Numbered from the stretch's first letter, positions 26,618-36,251 are shown. The stretch: DNA of 64,000 nt from Coxiellaceae bacterium (GCA_029212925.1 JARGOB010000006.1:124001-188000), one strand, 5' to 3'. A program made the numbers and translations. The notes: generated from the sequence alone by a model not told the origin.

Positions 26618-26682
26618 TAAGTGATACAATAGTATCACTTATGGTCTATTTTAGAGGTTAAATGATACTATGGTGTCACTTA
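26618..26682 (+). promoter_or_regulatory. hipBA operators (two palindromes)
   Basis: TAAGTGATAC-AATA-GTATCACTTA (26618-26641) is a perfect dyad with 10-bp arms. A second, imperfect copy, TGATAC-TATG-GTGTCACTTA (from 26663), covers the hipB start codon. Binding by HipB would block both transcription and the translation start region. Confidence 0.65.
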
Positions 26683-26975
26683 TAGGTGTCCGTGATGTGC
26701 TTGAAAAAGCCAGTAAAAGTTTCCGTGAACGCAGGTTAGCTTTGGGCCTTACACAAAAAGGCTTGGCTGAACGTTCGGGTGTGAATCTAGCGACATTGCG
26801 TAAATTTGAAAGAACGGGAAAAATAGCGTTTGAGACACTATTAAAGTTGTCAGTTGTACTGGATTATTTTGAGCCTATAACCAATGCATTTAATCCGATT
26901 CAAACACCTTACCGCACCATTGACGATGTATTGAAAAAACAAGAAAAGAAGCGTCAGCGAGGTAGGGAGTCATGA
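26670..26975 (+). CDS. hipB: HipB-like XRE antitoxin
   Basis: A 101-aa helix-turn-helix protein (LGLTQKGLAERSGVNLATLR, then KFERTGKIAFETLLKLSVVL) with a basic tail (KKQEKKRQRGRES). It comes directly before hipA with a 4-bp overlap (ATGA), the canonical order. The start codon is embedded in an operator palindrome, and the GAGG ribosome site is about 13 bp upstream, so translation may be weak. Confidence 0.88.
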   Translation: MVSLIGVRDVLEKASKSFRERRLALGLTQKGLAERSGVNLATLRKFERTGKIAFETLLKLSVVLDYFEPITNAFNPIQTPYRTIDDVLKKQEKKRQRGRES

Positions 26976-28207
26976 GTTATTCAAACGTAGAATTAATTCG
27001 GGTGTCGTTACATTTTACAGATAAACCACTGACTGTTGGCCGATTAGCCTATCGTGACAAGCAAGTTTTTTTTGAGTATGACAACGCTTTTATCGAATCA
27101 AAATATGATATTTCTCCGTTTATGTTACCAAAAAAATTAGGTGTGCAAGCTGGTGATGTTCGGTTGTTTGATGGATTGCCTGGTGTATTTAATGATAGTT
27201 TACCAGATGGTTGGGGGCGATTATTATTGGATCGCGTTATTAGAGCGCATGGTATTTTACCGGGAGAGTTAACACCTTTAGATCGATTAACTTATGTGGG
27301 TGATCATGGCATGGGCGCTATGTGTTATGAGCCGGATAACACCGATTTTGTGCAAGATAATAGCGAATTAGACCTCAACGCATTAGCACAGCAAGCAAGG
27401 CAAATCCTTGAGGGTGAATCAAGTGCCGTGATAAATGAGCTACTGGCGTTAAATGGTTCATCGGCTGGGGCTAGACCCAAGGCCATGATTGGCTTAGATC
27501 AAAATAAGCAACATATTCTTCATGGTGTTGAGGCCTTACCGGATGGCTATGACTATTGGTTGGTGAAATTTCCTAATGCAATAGAGCCGATTGATAGCGG
27601 AGCAATTGAATTTGCCTACTACGAAATGGCAATAGCATCTGGTATTGAAATGATGGAATCTTGCCTTTTACCAGCTAATCACGGCCCAGGTTTTTTTGCT
27701 ACAAAGCGCTTTGATAGAAATAAAAATCAAAGGTTACATACTGTTTCAGCTTGTGGCTTATTGCATTCAGACTTTAGAACACCATCGCTAGATTATTTGG
27801 ATTTATTAAAAGCGACCTATGCATTAACAAAAAATGCGAAAGATGTTGTTCAGCTGTATCGTTTAGCTGTTTTTAATGTGATGTCACATAATCGAGATGA
27901 TCACAGCAAAAATAGTGCGTTTATTATGAATCAGCAAGGCCAGTGGCACTTTGCGCCAGCCTATGATTTAACCTTCTCGTCGGGCCCGGGTGGCGAGCAA
28001 AGTACAATGGTATTAGGTAAAGGCCGTCAAATAACATGCGAAGATTTACTTGAGCTAGCCATTCAAGTGCAGATAGATAAGAAGCAAGCGCAAAGTATTA
28101 TTGACCAAGTAAGACAAGCTTTAAGTCAGTGGCGTAGTATCGCTAAAAATATTGGAGTTTCTAAAGAAAACCAAGAGTTGATTGTTAAACAGATTTCTCT
28201 TTTTTAA
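26972..28207 (+). CDS. hipA: HipA-like serine/threonine kinase toxin
   Basis: A 411-aa HipA-family kinase of the usual length. It has an N-terminal domain (LAYRDKQVFFEYD), SSAGARPKAM, TKRFDR, and the catalytic loop HNRDDHSKN (306-314), followed by APAYDLTFS and GGEQST. All kinase residues look intact. It is translationally coupled to hipB. It resembles the general HipA group more than the reversed pair at 8.3 kb does, so the two loci are not recent duplicates of each other. Confidence 0.93.
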   Translation: MSYSNVELIRVSLHFTDKPLTVGRLAYRDKQVFFEYDNAFIESKYDISPFMLPKKLGVQAGDVRLFDGLPGVFNDSLPDGWGRLLLDRVIRAHGILPGELTPLDRLTYVGDHGMGAMCYEPDNTDFVQDNSELDLNALAQQARQILEGESSAVINELLALNGSSAGARPKAMIGLDQNKQHILHGVEALPDGYDYWLVKFPNAIEPIDSGAIEFAYYEMAIASGIEMMESCLLPANHGPGFFATKRFDRNKNQRLHTVSACGLLHSDFRTPSLDYLDLLKATYALTKNAKDVVQLYRLAVFNVMSHNRDDHSKNSAFIMNQQGQWHFAPAYDLTFSSGPGGEQSTMVLGKGRQITCEDLLELAIQVQIDKKQAQSIIDQVRQALSQWRSIAKNIGVSKENQELIVKQISLF

Positions 28208-28339
28208 CATGTCGAGTGATAAGCACACTTTCTCATTTTACATTCGGCGCGTAAGTGTAAAGAAAAACGATATGTGTGTTCAGACTTTTCTTTGCATGCG
28301 CAATGTGGCTATTAATCATTTAAATTATTGCAGAAAATT

Positions 28340-28807
28340 CTATTGATAATTTTTAACAGGCTTCTTGCGAATCAAATGTAAAATATCCATTAAGCCGGTG
28401 AAGTGTGTGCTTAAAGAAGCAAACAACACGGGGTTGTGATAGGACTCAGCAGGTTGGTTGGATAAGGTTTGGTAGGCTTGGCGTCCAGCGCCGATATAGT
28501 AGCTTAGTGATACGTTGCGCTTCAGTGCTCGCTCTGGAAATAAGCCAGATAATAATAAACACTCATCGCCAACTTCACGCAGGCGATCGCCTTGCGCACG
28601 GCTCTCATCGGTTAAGCCTTCGAGTAGTTTGATTGCTATGGTTTCGCAGGCAAATTCATTATCGGTGAGAAATTTTTCGAGGGTAATGACCAGGTAATTT
28701 TCGACTTCTTCGTTATATTGGTAACCGCTTTGTTGGTGAGCATCTTTGACGACATGGTGCCAAATGGCTTGGCTGGTAGGCTGAATAATGATTTTTTTGC
28801 TATCCAT
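28340..28807 (-). CDS. Conserved hypothetical protein
   Basis: 155 aa from an ATG at 28807 with a good AGGAG ribosome site. The frame can extend to 28840, but that ATG has none. Soluble and helical, with no signal peptide. The C-terminal half contains EVGDECLLLSGLFPERALKR, then VSLSYYIGAGRQAYQTL and HFTGLMDILHLIR. It reads like a conserved proteobacterial protein of unknown function. It stands alone between hipBA and another small minus-strand gene. Confidence 0.7.
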   Translation of the reverse strand: MDSKKIIIQPTSQAIWHHVVKDAHQQSGYQYNEEVENYLVITLEKFLTDNEFACETIAIKLLEGLTDESRAQGDRLREVGDECLLLSGLFPERALKRNVSLSYYIGAGRQAYQTLSNQPAESYHNPVLFASLSTHFTGLMDILHLIRKKPVKNYQ

Positions 28808-28919
28808 CGAAATCTCCTGAATCATTGCCTTAGCGGGCATTTCTTAAGTATAGACTATTATTTAACATACTGATAATTTGTATAAAATATAATTAATGGC
28901 AGTTTACTTTAGGGTGTGG

Positions 28920-29249
28920 CTAAGGCGCTGGACCACCGGCTGAAAGACCATTGATGTAGTCATTATAATGATTGATCGCATCACTTAAGCATGTTTTTTG
29001 ATTGTCGCTTAAACCAGGTTTGTTGTTAATGATGTCAGGTAACAGGGTGGTATCGTATTCATCCTCTATATCCATTTCAAGTACGGCTTCATATATGTCA
29101 ATGATGGCATCATCAAGCTGTCCATCTTGAGTTTGATGATCGGGGTCGATAGCCGCTAACACTAGTATGAGATCTGCTGTTGGGCTGCCAGCAATAGCGG
29201 TGTATTGACTCAGTCTGTCCTGACAGTCTTTAAGGTCTTGAAGTGGCAT
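28920..29249 (-). CDS. Small acidic hypothetical protein
   Basis: A 109-aa strongly acidic protein (DIYEAVLEMDIEDEYDTTLL) with no membrane segment or known motif. A clear AGGAGAG ribosome site precedes the ATG, which supports a real gene. It lies 112 bp upstream of the neighbouring minus-strand gene and is divergent from the membrane protein at 29455. Unknown function. Confidence 0.6.
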   Translation of the reverse strand: MPLQDLKDCQDRLSQYTAIAGSPTADLILVLAAIDPDHQTQDGQLDDAIIDIYEAVLEMDIEDEYDTTLLPDIINNKPGLSDNQKTCLSDAINHYNDYINGLSAGGPAP

Positions 29250-29361
29250 AGCAGCTCTCCTGGAATATTTTTTTCTACTGCAACAGTATAGTTGGATAGC
29301 GCATAAATAAAAATTATGGTGTGTGAGCTACTGCATAATCATACTGATAAAGCAGAGATTC

Positions 29362-29381
29362 CTTAATATACACTTAAATGT
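29362..29381 (+). promoter_or_regulatory. PmrA-like tandem box
   Basis: CTTAATATA-CA-CTTAAATGT fits the tandem-repeat pattern cTTAATatT-N2-cTTAATatT described for PmrA in Legionella and Coxiella, with 15 of 18 positions matching. It lies 73 bp before the start codon of the membrane protein gene. AT-rich chance matches are possible. Confidence 0.45.
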
Positions 29382-29454
29382 AATGTTTCTGGTTTTATTG
29401 AATGGTTATATTTAGTACAGTTCGCTTCATTGAATAAAACAGAAGTTTGCTGAT

Positions 29455-30552
29455 ATGCCTAACCACACACTGCACCGCGTCGCTAGCTCCACTACCGCAA
29501 AGTACCTATCTGCCCATGCGTTAGCGTCATTAGTGATTCACCTTATACGTATCAGCTATGAAAAACGCAGCCCAGATGGTTCACAGGTCGATCCTTTTAG
29601 TAGCAACCATACGGCTTGGGCGACCGGTATTGCGTCGTTATATTTCTTAAGCCACCCATCAGCCATGAGCCAAACGCATAGAAACGTGAACTTCGGTCTC
29701 GGTATGATTCCGCTAGTACTGACCATGGTTAGTACTGTCGTTTCCAATAAGCATTATCCTGGTGAAGCCTTTACTGGTGCCTTCGTTGGGTTAACCAGCG
29801 CCCATTTGGTGCAATTGTTTTATCGTTATGTGGCGCATCGCAATGATCCGATATTACCCGCCACGGCAGCTGCCGCTCATATCGTGACCGATGATGATGA
29901 ATGGGCAGCAAGGGAGGGATTAACCAGCCCTTTGCTTGATCCATTCACTGCCACTGATCTAGAGGAGCGTAATGAGCGAGCCATTCCAGATGACAATGAT
30001 ATTGCGCAGCTGATTCGACAACAAGATTACGCACCAGAGCCTCGTTCTCTAGCGCATACCGCCATTATATTGTTCAGCACATTAAGTCTGTCTGCATCTA
30101 ACCCAGGTTTCGTCAATATGATTACCGTTGCCAGCTTTACCGTGGCTCGTATTGTTGCGCAAAAAGCCAATGGTTTACCGATACACGAAGGTGTTGCTTA
30201 TAAACTACCGGTTATCGGATCGCTTATCGCATTAGCTCAGCATCACCGTCGCCAAGATGGTCCCTGTCGCTATAATGGAGAGCCGTTGTGGAAGCGAGCT
30301 CCTGCTGAATTGGTTATGCACTATACCGAAATGACAGTTGCTGGATTAATGCTAGTTGCTAACTGCATTGATCTACCATTTACCATGCGTCACGGTTGGC
30401 AACAAGATCATGAAACCGGAATTTTTGATCACAGTGGTAAAGAAACCGGTATCGCCTACTATGTATCCGTTGCATTGGCGGGCACTAGTTTATTGATCGG
30501 CTTAGCGCAGTCCGTACACGAAGATTGCAACAGGCAACGCCACAGCCTGTAA
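29455..30552 (+). CDS. Orphan multi-pass membrane protein, candidate effector
   Basis: 365 aa, no recognised family. Hydrophobic segments occur at ATGIASLYFLSHPSAM, NFGLGMIPLVLTMVSTVV, AFTGAFVGLTSAHLVQLFY, TAIILFSTLSLSAS, MTVAGLMLVANCI and YVSVALAGTSLLIGLAQSV. They are separated by a soluble central loop rich in acidic residues (about 140-195). It has no signal peptide. A PmrA-like box lies upstream, which in Legionella/Coxiella marks many Dot/Icm substrates. The ATG has no strong ribosome site. Confidence 0.65.
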   Translation: MPNHTLHRVASSTTAKYLSAHALASLVIHLIRISYEKRSPDGSQVDPFSSNHTAWATGIASLYFLSHPSAMSQTHRNVNFGLGMIPLVLTMVSTVVSNKHYPGEAFTGAFVGLTSAHLVQLFYRYVAHRNDPILPATAAAAHIVTDDDEWAAREGLTSPLLDPFTATDLEERNERAIPDDNDIAQLIRQQDYAPEPRSLAHTAIILFSTLSLSASNPGFVNMITVASFTVARIVAQKANGLPIHEGVAYKLPVIGSLIALAQHHRRQDGPCRYNGEPLWKRAPAELVMHYTEMTVAGLMLVANCIDLPFTMRHGWQQDHETGIFDHSGKETGIAYYVSVALAGTSLLIGLAQSVHEDCNRQRHSL

Positions 30553-30701
30553 TTGTAGGCTTACCCTTCTCTCGATCTATTTATTCAAATTGTGAATATC
30601 ACTCGCGCTATATATGTATGTTTTTATATAATGATGCACAAACGTTTATGTCTTGATATTATCCGTCGGTTGAGTTTAATAAAAAAGATGGGAACACTCT
30701 T

Positions 30702-33665
30702 ATGGCTAAGGCATCAGGTAAAAGAAGAAGAGCGAAAGCTAAACGAAAAGCCAGCAGTGATAGACCGGTATTAATTAGAGGCAAAGAGGTTGCTGAAACT
30801 GCCGGTGCTAATACAGGCGCTGGGGCTTCACCAAAGGCGGTCGGTATCGCGGAGAGTCGATGGCAAGCATTAGTTGCTCGTGTTAACAGTGACATAGCAA
30901 CACTTTCAAACATACCCGATTATGATTCGTATGTGCGTGTGTGTGATGCCAAACAGAACACAGTAGACATATTTACAGATGCAGATGGTTCGATTGAGAA
31001 AATAACAAAGGGAAAATTGATTTCTAAAAAAATGAGTCAATCAGAGTTTAGATCGCGCATTAATAAATTAATTCAGGACCGCCTGGGTCGCTTTGTAAAG
31101 GATTTAACGCTCATGCTGGAATATATGGAAGGTAAGCTGAAACCATCGCCTATTCCTGATGATATAAGCCTTGGTTATTCAGGGGAAGAGGAAAGATATT
31201 TTTTGCTTTATATGAATAATCTGGAGATATTACTCTCTATGTTTCCTGGCGTTCCTGACCTTCCAGTTGAAAAGTATTCTTTGCTTGTGATAAAAGCAGC
31301 TCATTTTTTAGAAAACAATCAGGGTCTTAATCTCCAGCTTTTTAAACAGTTGCAAGAAACAATATCGTCATTTCCGGCGATGACATTGAGTGGCATTGCT
31401 GCATTATTCAATAGATTGGCTTTGCAGGCCTATACGATGGTCTTAAGTCGTGGCAAGGCTTTATTTTCGGATGAGGAGCAAGAGCGATGTCATGCTATTG
31501 AGCTTATTATGTTACTGAATTGTCGGATTATGTTAGAAAAATCTCGATCTGATGAGAATCCTAAAAGTGCTTTTCTATACGCTATTTACGGCACTATTAA
31601 CTTTATAGGTTATTGCGATAACGACAGGGTGGCTGAGGAGCTAAAAAAAGCATTGGCTGGTTTGCGTGAGTATTTGGCAGCTATGCCCGTTGGTCAGCCA
31701 TATACTGCTGACATATCTTCTTTAATCAAACTGATTCATATATTCCCACCGGTGTTAGGAGTTACTCCACATGAATATGCTGAACGTTATATTGATGATT
31801 CGTTCAAGCGGTGGTTGATGCAGGGGCCATCACGTATTGATGCGTGCCATGAGCGCCTAGAAGGGAACCGCGCATACACTGCAGAGCTGCAGAGAGAATA
31901 CATTGAGAGATGTATTGAGGCGGCGCGCCAAAAAGCACGTAATCAAGAAATGTTAAGGCTACGACTAAGTCGATTAACTGAAACGGCAGCATCGAGTGAT
32001 ACGGATGAGGAACGAGAAGAAACAAAAGGGAGCGCAACAGATGAAGTGACTTTGGCGGATGAGACACCACGGATGTTTCCCTACATACAGGCGGAGTATG
32101 AAACGCAGTGCTGTACACTGCATGCCCATATCATGGGGTTGAGTGCTGAAGTGAGAAGACGTATTGCAAGGGCTATTAAGACACCACCACCTGATTTTAC
32201 ATCGGTGAATGCACTATTGGATGAAATGGCAGCTGAGATTGAGCTTATTCCTGATCATGACAATAACCATAAAGCTCAAAAAAAGATTTTTATTATGGGG
32301 ATGTATCTTCAGGCATTGCATGGTCATTTGCCATTTATTCAATCCTTAGAGTCACAATTAGTAGAGCTCAACAAATTCACTGGGCTTGCCATGGACGCTG
32401 TATTGTCACTGCAAGAGAGTACTGATGGCATGGCAGATGGCTATGCCAATATCTTGACACGACTGGTTAGTGAAGTAGAGCAGGCAGAGCAAGAGTATAT
32501 GGTAGCAGTGGATAGGGTCTTTAGGCGAAACCAAGAAAAAAAAGACAGAGCGGCTGAGCGAAGGGGAATGATTGGTGCAAGTGGAGGCTATAAACCACGC
32601 AATCAATGGCACGTTGCTAGTCGCACAGCAGAAACCATTAAGGCATTGGGTTTGGTTGCAGGCAGTGGTTCATCGAATCCCGCTTTGTTTGGAACGGCTT
32701 CAATGAAACAGCGTCCTGTCATCGTTAAAAAAGTCAGCGCGGCAAATACCATGCTGACGGGCGCGGGTGTCGTTACCGCTTCAGCTACTCATATGTCTAC
32801 GACTGAGCCTATGATGCTGTTATCCGAAATGCCACAACATTTTGTTGATGAGTCTGGAAATCCGAAAGAGTTGGAACTTGATGCTCCGGAATTCATTAGC
32901 ATCATGAGTGCAATCGAAAATAATATCTGTGTTAATATCGCACGGCGTATGCGGCTTCACGGCGGTGCTATTCGTGATTATTTATTATCACCGAGTGAAT
33001 CGCCTAACGATTGGGATTTTGATTTCTTCGGTACTTATCAAGAGTTTGTCGATTTATTACCAGAAGCCTACAAGGCGAGTGTATTTAACTGTGTAATGCA
33101 TATCGATAAGTCGGGTAAGCCGGTGATGCGGGCTGAGTTTTCTTTCTTTATTGATGATAAAGAATACCCGATAGATATTACATTTATACCCTGTTTGTAT
33201 TCAGAGTTTGATGCAAAACGAAAGCAACCTAGCAGTGCTGATATTACGGCGAATGGGCTTTATACCTATAAGAAAAGGAATGGTAAGCACATCATCCTTA
33301 ATCATCAAGGCTCTTCGCGCGCTAGAGATGTAATGGACTCGTTATTGGCTCCGGTTAGCAGGGCGTCATATGTCACACTTGAACAAGATCCGTTATTGAT
33401 TTTACGTGCCTTGCGTTTTATTGGGCAGTATAAGCTAGGTATATCTGATGATTTATTAGCAGAACTTAAGCGGGTCGGAGAGTCATTTTCTTTGTCAAAA
33501 TACTCTGTGCCGGTACAAGAGCATTTCAAACATGTTTTTGCTAGGTATCGTGATGATATAATGGGCGTGGAAATTCTGCAGGAGTTACCAGCGTTACAAG
33601 CAGCCTTTGAAGACTTGCATGATGATAGCTTAGGCGTTTGTGCGTTTAAATCACTGGGGATGTAA
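30702..33665 (+). CDS. 987-aa protein with C-terminal CCA/poly(A)-polymerase-like nucleotidyltransferase domain
   Basis: The N-terminus is very basic (KRRRAKAKRK, residues 7-16), like a nuclear localisation signal. About 700 residues of helical, partly charged sequence without known domains follow. From about 740 a class II nucleotidyltransferase head is readable. It has HGGAIRDYLL (753-762, the GG motif), DWDFDFFG (770-777, acidic pair), DITANGLYTY (847-856, matching DFTINALxY of CCA/poly(A) polymerases) and ILRALRFIGQYKLGI (about 900-914, matching the neck RALRFA). No signal peptide or membrane segment. Housekeeping enzymes of this class are 400-450 aa, so this is a different, effector-like architecture. 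Confidence 0.75.
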   Translation: MAKASGKRRRAKAKRKASSDRPVLIRGKEVAETAGANTGAGASPKAVGIAESRWQALVARVNSDIATLSNIPDYDSYVRVCDAKQNTVDIFTDADGSIEKITKGKLISKKMSQSEFRSRINKLIQDRLGRFVKDLTLMLEYMEGKLKPSPIPDDISLGYSGEEERYFLLYMNNLEILLSMFPGVPDLPVEKYSLLVIKAAHFLENNQGLNLQLFKQLQETISSFPAMTLSGIAALFNRLALQAYTMVLSRGKALFSDEEQERCHAIELIMLLNCRIMLEKSRSDENPKSAFLYAIYGTINFIGYCDNDRVAEELKKALAGLREYLAAMPVGQPYTADISSLIKLIHIFPPVLGVTPHEYAERYIDDSFKRWLMQGPSRIDACHERLEGNRAYTAELQREYIERCIEAARQKARNQEMLRLRLSRLTETAASSDTDEEREETKGSATDEVTLADETPRMFPYIQAEYETQCCTLHAHIMGLSAEVRRRIARAIKTPPPDFTSVNALLDEMAAEIELIPDHDNNHKAQKKIFIMGMYLQALHGHLPFIQSLESQLVELNKFTGLAMDAVLSLQESTDGMADGYANILTRLVSEVEQAEQEYMVAVDRVFRRNQEKKDRAAERRGMIGASGGYKPRNQWHVASRTAETIKALGLVAGSGSSNPALFGTASMKQRPVIVKKVSAANTMLTGAGVVTASATHMSTTEPMMLLSEMPQHFVDESGNPKELELDAPEFISIMSAIENNICVNIARRMRLHGGAIRDYLLSPSESPNDWDFDFFGTYQEFVDLLPEAYKASVFNCVMHIDKSGKPVMRAEFSFFIDDKEYPIDITFIPCLYSEFDAKRKQPSSADITANGLYTYKKRNGKHIILNHQGSSRARDVMDSLLAPVSRASYVTLEQDPLLILRALRFIGQYKLGISDDLLAELKRVGESFSLSKYSVPVQEHFKHVFARYRDDIMGVEILQELPALQAAFEDLHDDSLGVCAFKSLGM

Positions 33666-33690
33666 TGTAAGCAAAGCGTTTGATACTTTT

Positions 33691-34419
33691 TTAGCGTAAT
33701 GCTAGCGTCTGCAATGTGGGTAATTGATTTGGCGACAACTTTAATATGCTGCCGTTATGATGCCAAGAGCCCAGTACCACCCGCGAAATACGGCGATCAT
33801 CAACACGGTGTTGATGAATGGCGGGGCGATGTGTGTGTCCGTGAATCATTAAGTCTGCTTGGTATTGGCGCATAACGTTCACGACTTCTTGTTCAGTGAC
33901 ATCCATTATTTCATCAGGCAATGTTATGCCGCGTTGATAACTGATATGACGTACGCGTTTGGCAATGCGGCGGCGTAACCACAAGGGCAGCCAACCAAAT
34001 AATTTAATATAACAAGGGTTATGCGTTTTACGTCGAAACGCTTGGTGTTTGGTATCTAATGTACATAAACTATCACCATGCATTAGCAGTACTTTTTGCC
34101 CATAACATTCTATTAACGTGGGGTCCTTAATTAAGGTAGCACCGGTTTGTTGGGCAAAGCGCTGGCCGAGTAAAAAATCACGGTTACCGCGCATGATATA
34201 TACCGGCACATTCTGTTCAGTTAGCTGCCAAATAGCGGACATGATTTGTTCGTTAAATGCTGAGTTATCGTCGTCACCCACCCAGAATTCAAAAAAATCG
34301 CCCAAAATGTACACGGCGTCGGCACTGTGTGATTGCTGTAACAGTTGCAATACGCATTTATTGGCCAATGGCGTGCTGGGTTGTAAGTGAGTGTCTGATA
34401 GAAATAGGGTGTATGTCAT
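33691..34419 (-). CDS. lpxH: UDP-2,3-diacylglucosamine diphosphatase
   Basis: Lipid A pathway phosphoesterase that yields lipid X plus UMP at the inner membrane. 242 aa from ATG 34419, the family's normal size; a longer frame up to 34617 would run into the divergent cysS start. Metallophosphatase motifs in order: FLSDTHL (D-x-H), GDFFEFWVGDDD, RGNRDF, LMHGDSLCT and GHTHRP, all intact. Its presence indicates a lipopolysaccharide-bearing outer membrane. It is divergent from cysS with a 78-bp shared promoter region. Confidence 0.95.
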   Translation of the reverse strand: MTYTLFLSDTHLQPSTPLANKCVLQLLQQSHSADAVYILGDFFEFWVGDDDNSAFNEQIMSAIWQLTEQNVPVYIMRGNRDFLLGQRFAQQTGATLIKDPTLIECYGQKVLLMHGDSLCTLDTKHQAFRRKTHNPCYIKLFGWLPLWLRRRIAKRVRHISYQRGITLPDEIMDVTEQEVVNVMRQYQADLMIHGHTHRPAIHQHRVDDRRISRVVLGSWHHNGSILKLSPNQLPTLQTLALR

Positions 34420-34497
34420 GTAAAAACCACGGTAGCTAGTTATTATCGATTTAGGTATCATAGCATTCAGCCAATTTATATAAAGAGACAAGTTACA

Positions 34498-35889
34498 ATG
34501 ATTCAAATTTACGATAGCGTTAGGCAATCCAAGCATGAGTTTATTCCGGTAGAGCCAGGTAAGGTGAAAATGTATGTGTGTGGCATGACCGTTTATGATG
34601 ATTGCCATGTCGGGCACTCACGTGCGTGGGTATTGTTTGATGTGATTGCGCGTTATTTTCGTGCGCGTGGTTTTGACGTGACTTATGTACGAAACATTAC
34701 TGACATTGATGATAAGATTATCAATCGTGCCAATGAAAATAAGGCGACTGCTAAAGATTGGGCTGAAAAAAATATTGCCTCTATGCATGAAGACATGAAA
34801 GCGTTAGATATTAACCCCGTAGAGCACGAGCCGCGTGCTACTGAATACACCACACAAATGATTAATTTAATTGAAACCTTAATTGGTGATGATCATGCTT
34901 ATGTGGCAGGTAATGGTGATGTTTGTTTCCGTGTGCGTAGCTTTGATCAATACGGTAAATTATCGAAACGTGATTTGGATAAATTACGCTCGGGTGCGCG
35001 TGTTGATGTCGCTGATGGTAAAGAAGATCCATTGGATTTTGTGTTGTGGAAATTAGCTAAGCCGAATGAGCCGCATTGGCCATCACCATGGGGTGAAGGG
35101 CGACCTGGTTGGCATATTGAATGTTCTGCCATGGCTGCAGAGTTGTTGGGCCAGCCGTTTGATATCCATGGTGGTGGCATGGATCTGAAATTCCCGCACC
35201 ATGAAAATGAAATTGCACAATCGGAAGCGGGTTGTGATCATGCCTTTGCGAATACCTGGATGCATGTGGGTTTGTTACAGATTAATTCAGAAAAGATGTC
35301 GAAATCACTCGGCAATTTTTCAACCATCAAAGATGAATTAAAAAAATATCCACATGAAGTGATTCGTTATTTTATGATGTCGGCGCATTATCGTAGCCCG
35401 GTCAATTACTCTGATGAAATTATGCTGACTAACTGGCAAAGTCTAAAGCGTTTGTATACTGCGTTACGTGGTTTGCCACTGCAAGACGAAGCGATTGATA
35501 CGGAAAATGAATATTGGCAGAAGTTTCAAACAGTGATGGATGATGACTTCAATACACCTGAAGCATTGGCGGTATTATTTGATATGAGTCATGCGATTAA
35601 TCGTGCGCGTGAACAAGGCAAAGATCAACATGCGCTGGGTTTAGCTAATCAATTAAAAGCGATGGCTAAGTTACTGGGCTTGGTGCAGCAGCCAATTGAC
35701 GCTTTTTTACAGGGTGATGTGGATGAAGATGACGCGGCATTAATTGAGAAATTAATTGCTGAGCGACAACAAGCCAGAGCGGATAAAGATTGGGCACGTG
35801 CCGATAAAGTGCGTGATCAATTGACGGCGATGTCGGTTGTTATTGAAGATGGAGCATCTGGAACTATATGGCGCAAGGATACACAGTAA
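34498..35889 (+). CDS. cysS: Cysteinyl-tRNA synthetase
   Basis: 463 aa, full length. Class I signatures are CHVGH (HIGH, residues 36-40) and KMSKS (266-270). The zinc ligands are visible as C28 (VCGMTV), WHIECSAMA and HHENE. The C-terminal DALR-like and anticodon-binding parts are complete. The last 22 bp overlap the first minor-pilin gene, which must therefore be translated from within the cysS transcript. Confidence 0.97.
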   Translation: MIQIYDSVRQSKHEFIPVEPGKVKMYVCGMTVYDDCHVGHSRAWVLFDVIARYFRARGFDVTYVRNITDIDDKIINRANENKATAKDWAEKNIASMHEDMKALDINPVEHEPRATEYTTQMINLIETLIGDDHAYVAGNGDVCFRVRSFDQYGKLSKRDLDKLRSGARVDVADGKEDPLDFVLWKLAKPNEPHWPSPWGEGRPGWHIECSAMAAELLGQPFDIHGGGMDLKFPHHENEIAQSEAGCDHAFANTWMHVGLLQINSEKMSKSLGNFSTIKDELKKYPHEVIRYFMMSAHYRSPVNYSDEIMLTNWQSLKRLYTALRGLPLQDEAIDTENEYWQKFQTVMDDDFNTPEALAVLFDMSHAINRAREQGKDQHALGLANQLKAMAKLLGLVQQPIDAFLQGDVDEDDAALIEKLIAERQQARADKDWARADKVRDQLTAMSVVIEDGASGTIWRKDTQ

Positions 35890-36242
35890 CAAAACATGCA
35901 GCGTTTAGTTTGTTGGAAGTGCTGTTAGCGATCACATTATTTTCTGTGGTATTGATGGCGTTGATGGCATGGCAGTTAGATTTATTGCGTAACAGTTACC
36001 AGGATTATTTTCGAAGTGTAGCCATTGTTCAAGTGCAGTCTATGTTGGAACGATTACGGGTGAATCACAGTGATGCAGCTAGGCAGCGAGAATATGTGTT
36101 ATGGAATGATAATAATCTGCAGGTTTTACCGCAAGGTCATGGCAGTTTCAGTTGTCGCCAATTTGATCATCACTGTTTGGTTACTTTGCGTTGGCGGGCA
36201 GCAGGTCCGCAAGCATATTCATTAGCGGCGCGCATAGCATAA
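35868..36242 (+). CDS. Type IV minor pilin, PilV-like
   Basis: 124 aa with a class III prepilin leader: a short basic leader, then AA-FSLLEVLLAITLF with Glu at +5 and one hydrophobic helix. Ala occupies the -1 position where peptidase PilD normally requires Gly. The only in-frame start lies inside the end of cysS, giving a 22-bp overlap. It is followed 9 bp later by a PilW-like gene. It probably helps prime type IV pilus or pseudopilus assembly. Confidence 0.72.
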   Translation: MAQGYTVTKHAAFSLLEVLLAITLFSVVLMALMAWQLDLLRNSYQDYFRSVAIVQVQSMLERLRVNHSDAARQREYVLWNDNNLQVLPQGHGSFSCRQFDHHCLVTLRWRAAGPQAYSLAARIA

Positions 36243-36251
36243 GGAGATATT

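Noticed and set aside
34420..34617. N-terminal extension of LpxH by 66 residues
   Set aside because: It would overlap the divergent cysS start; the ATG at 34419 gives the normal family length and the motif FLSDTHL right after the start.
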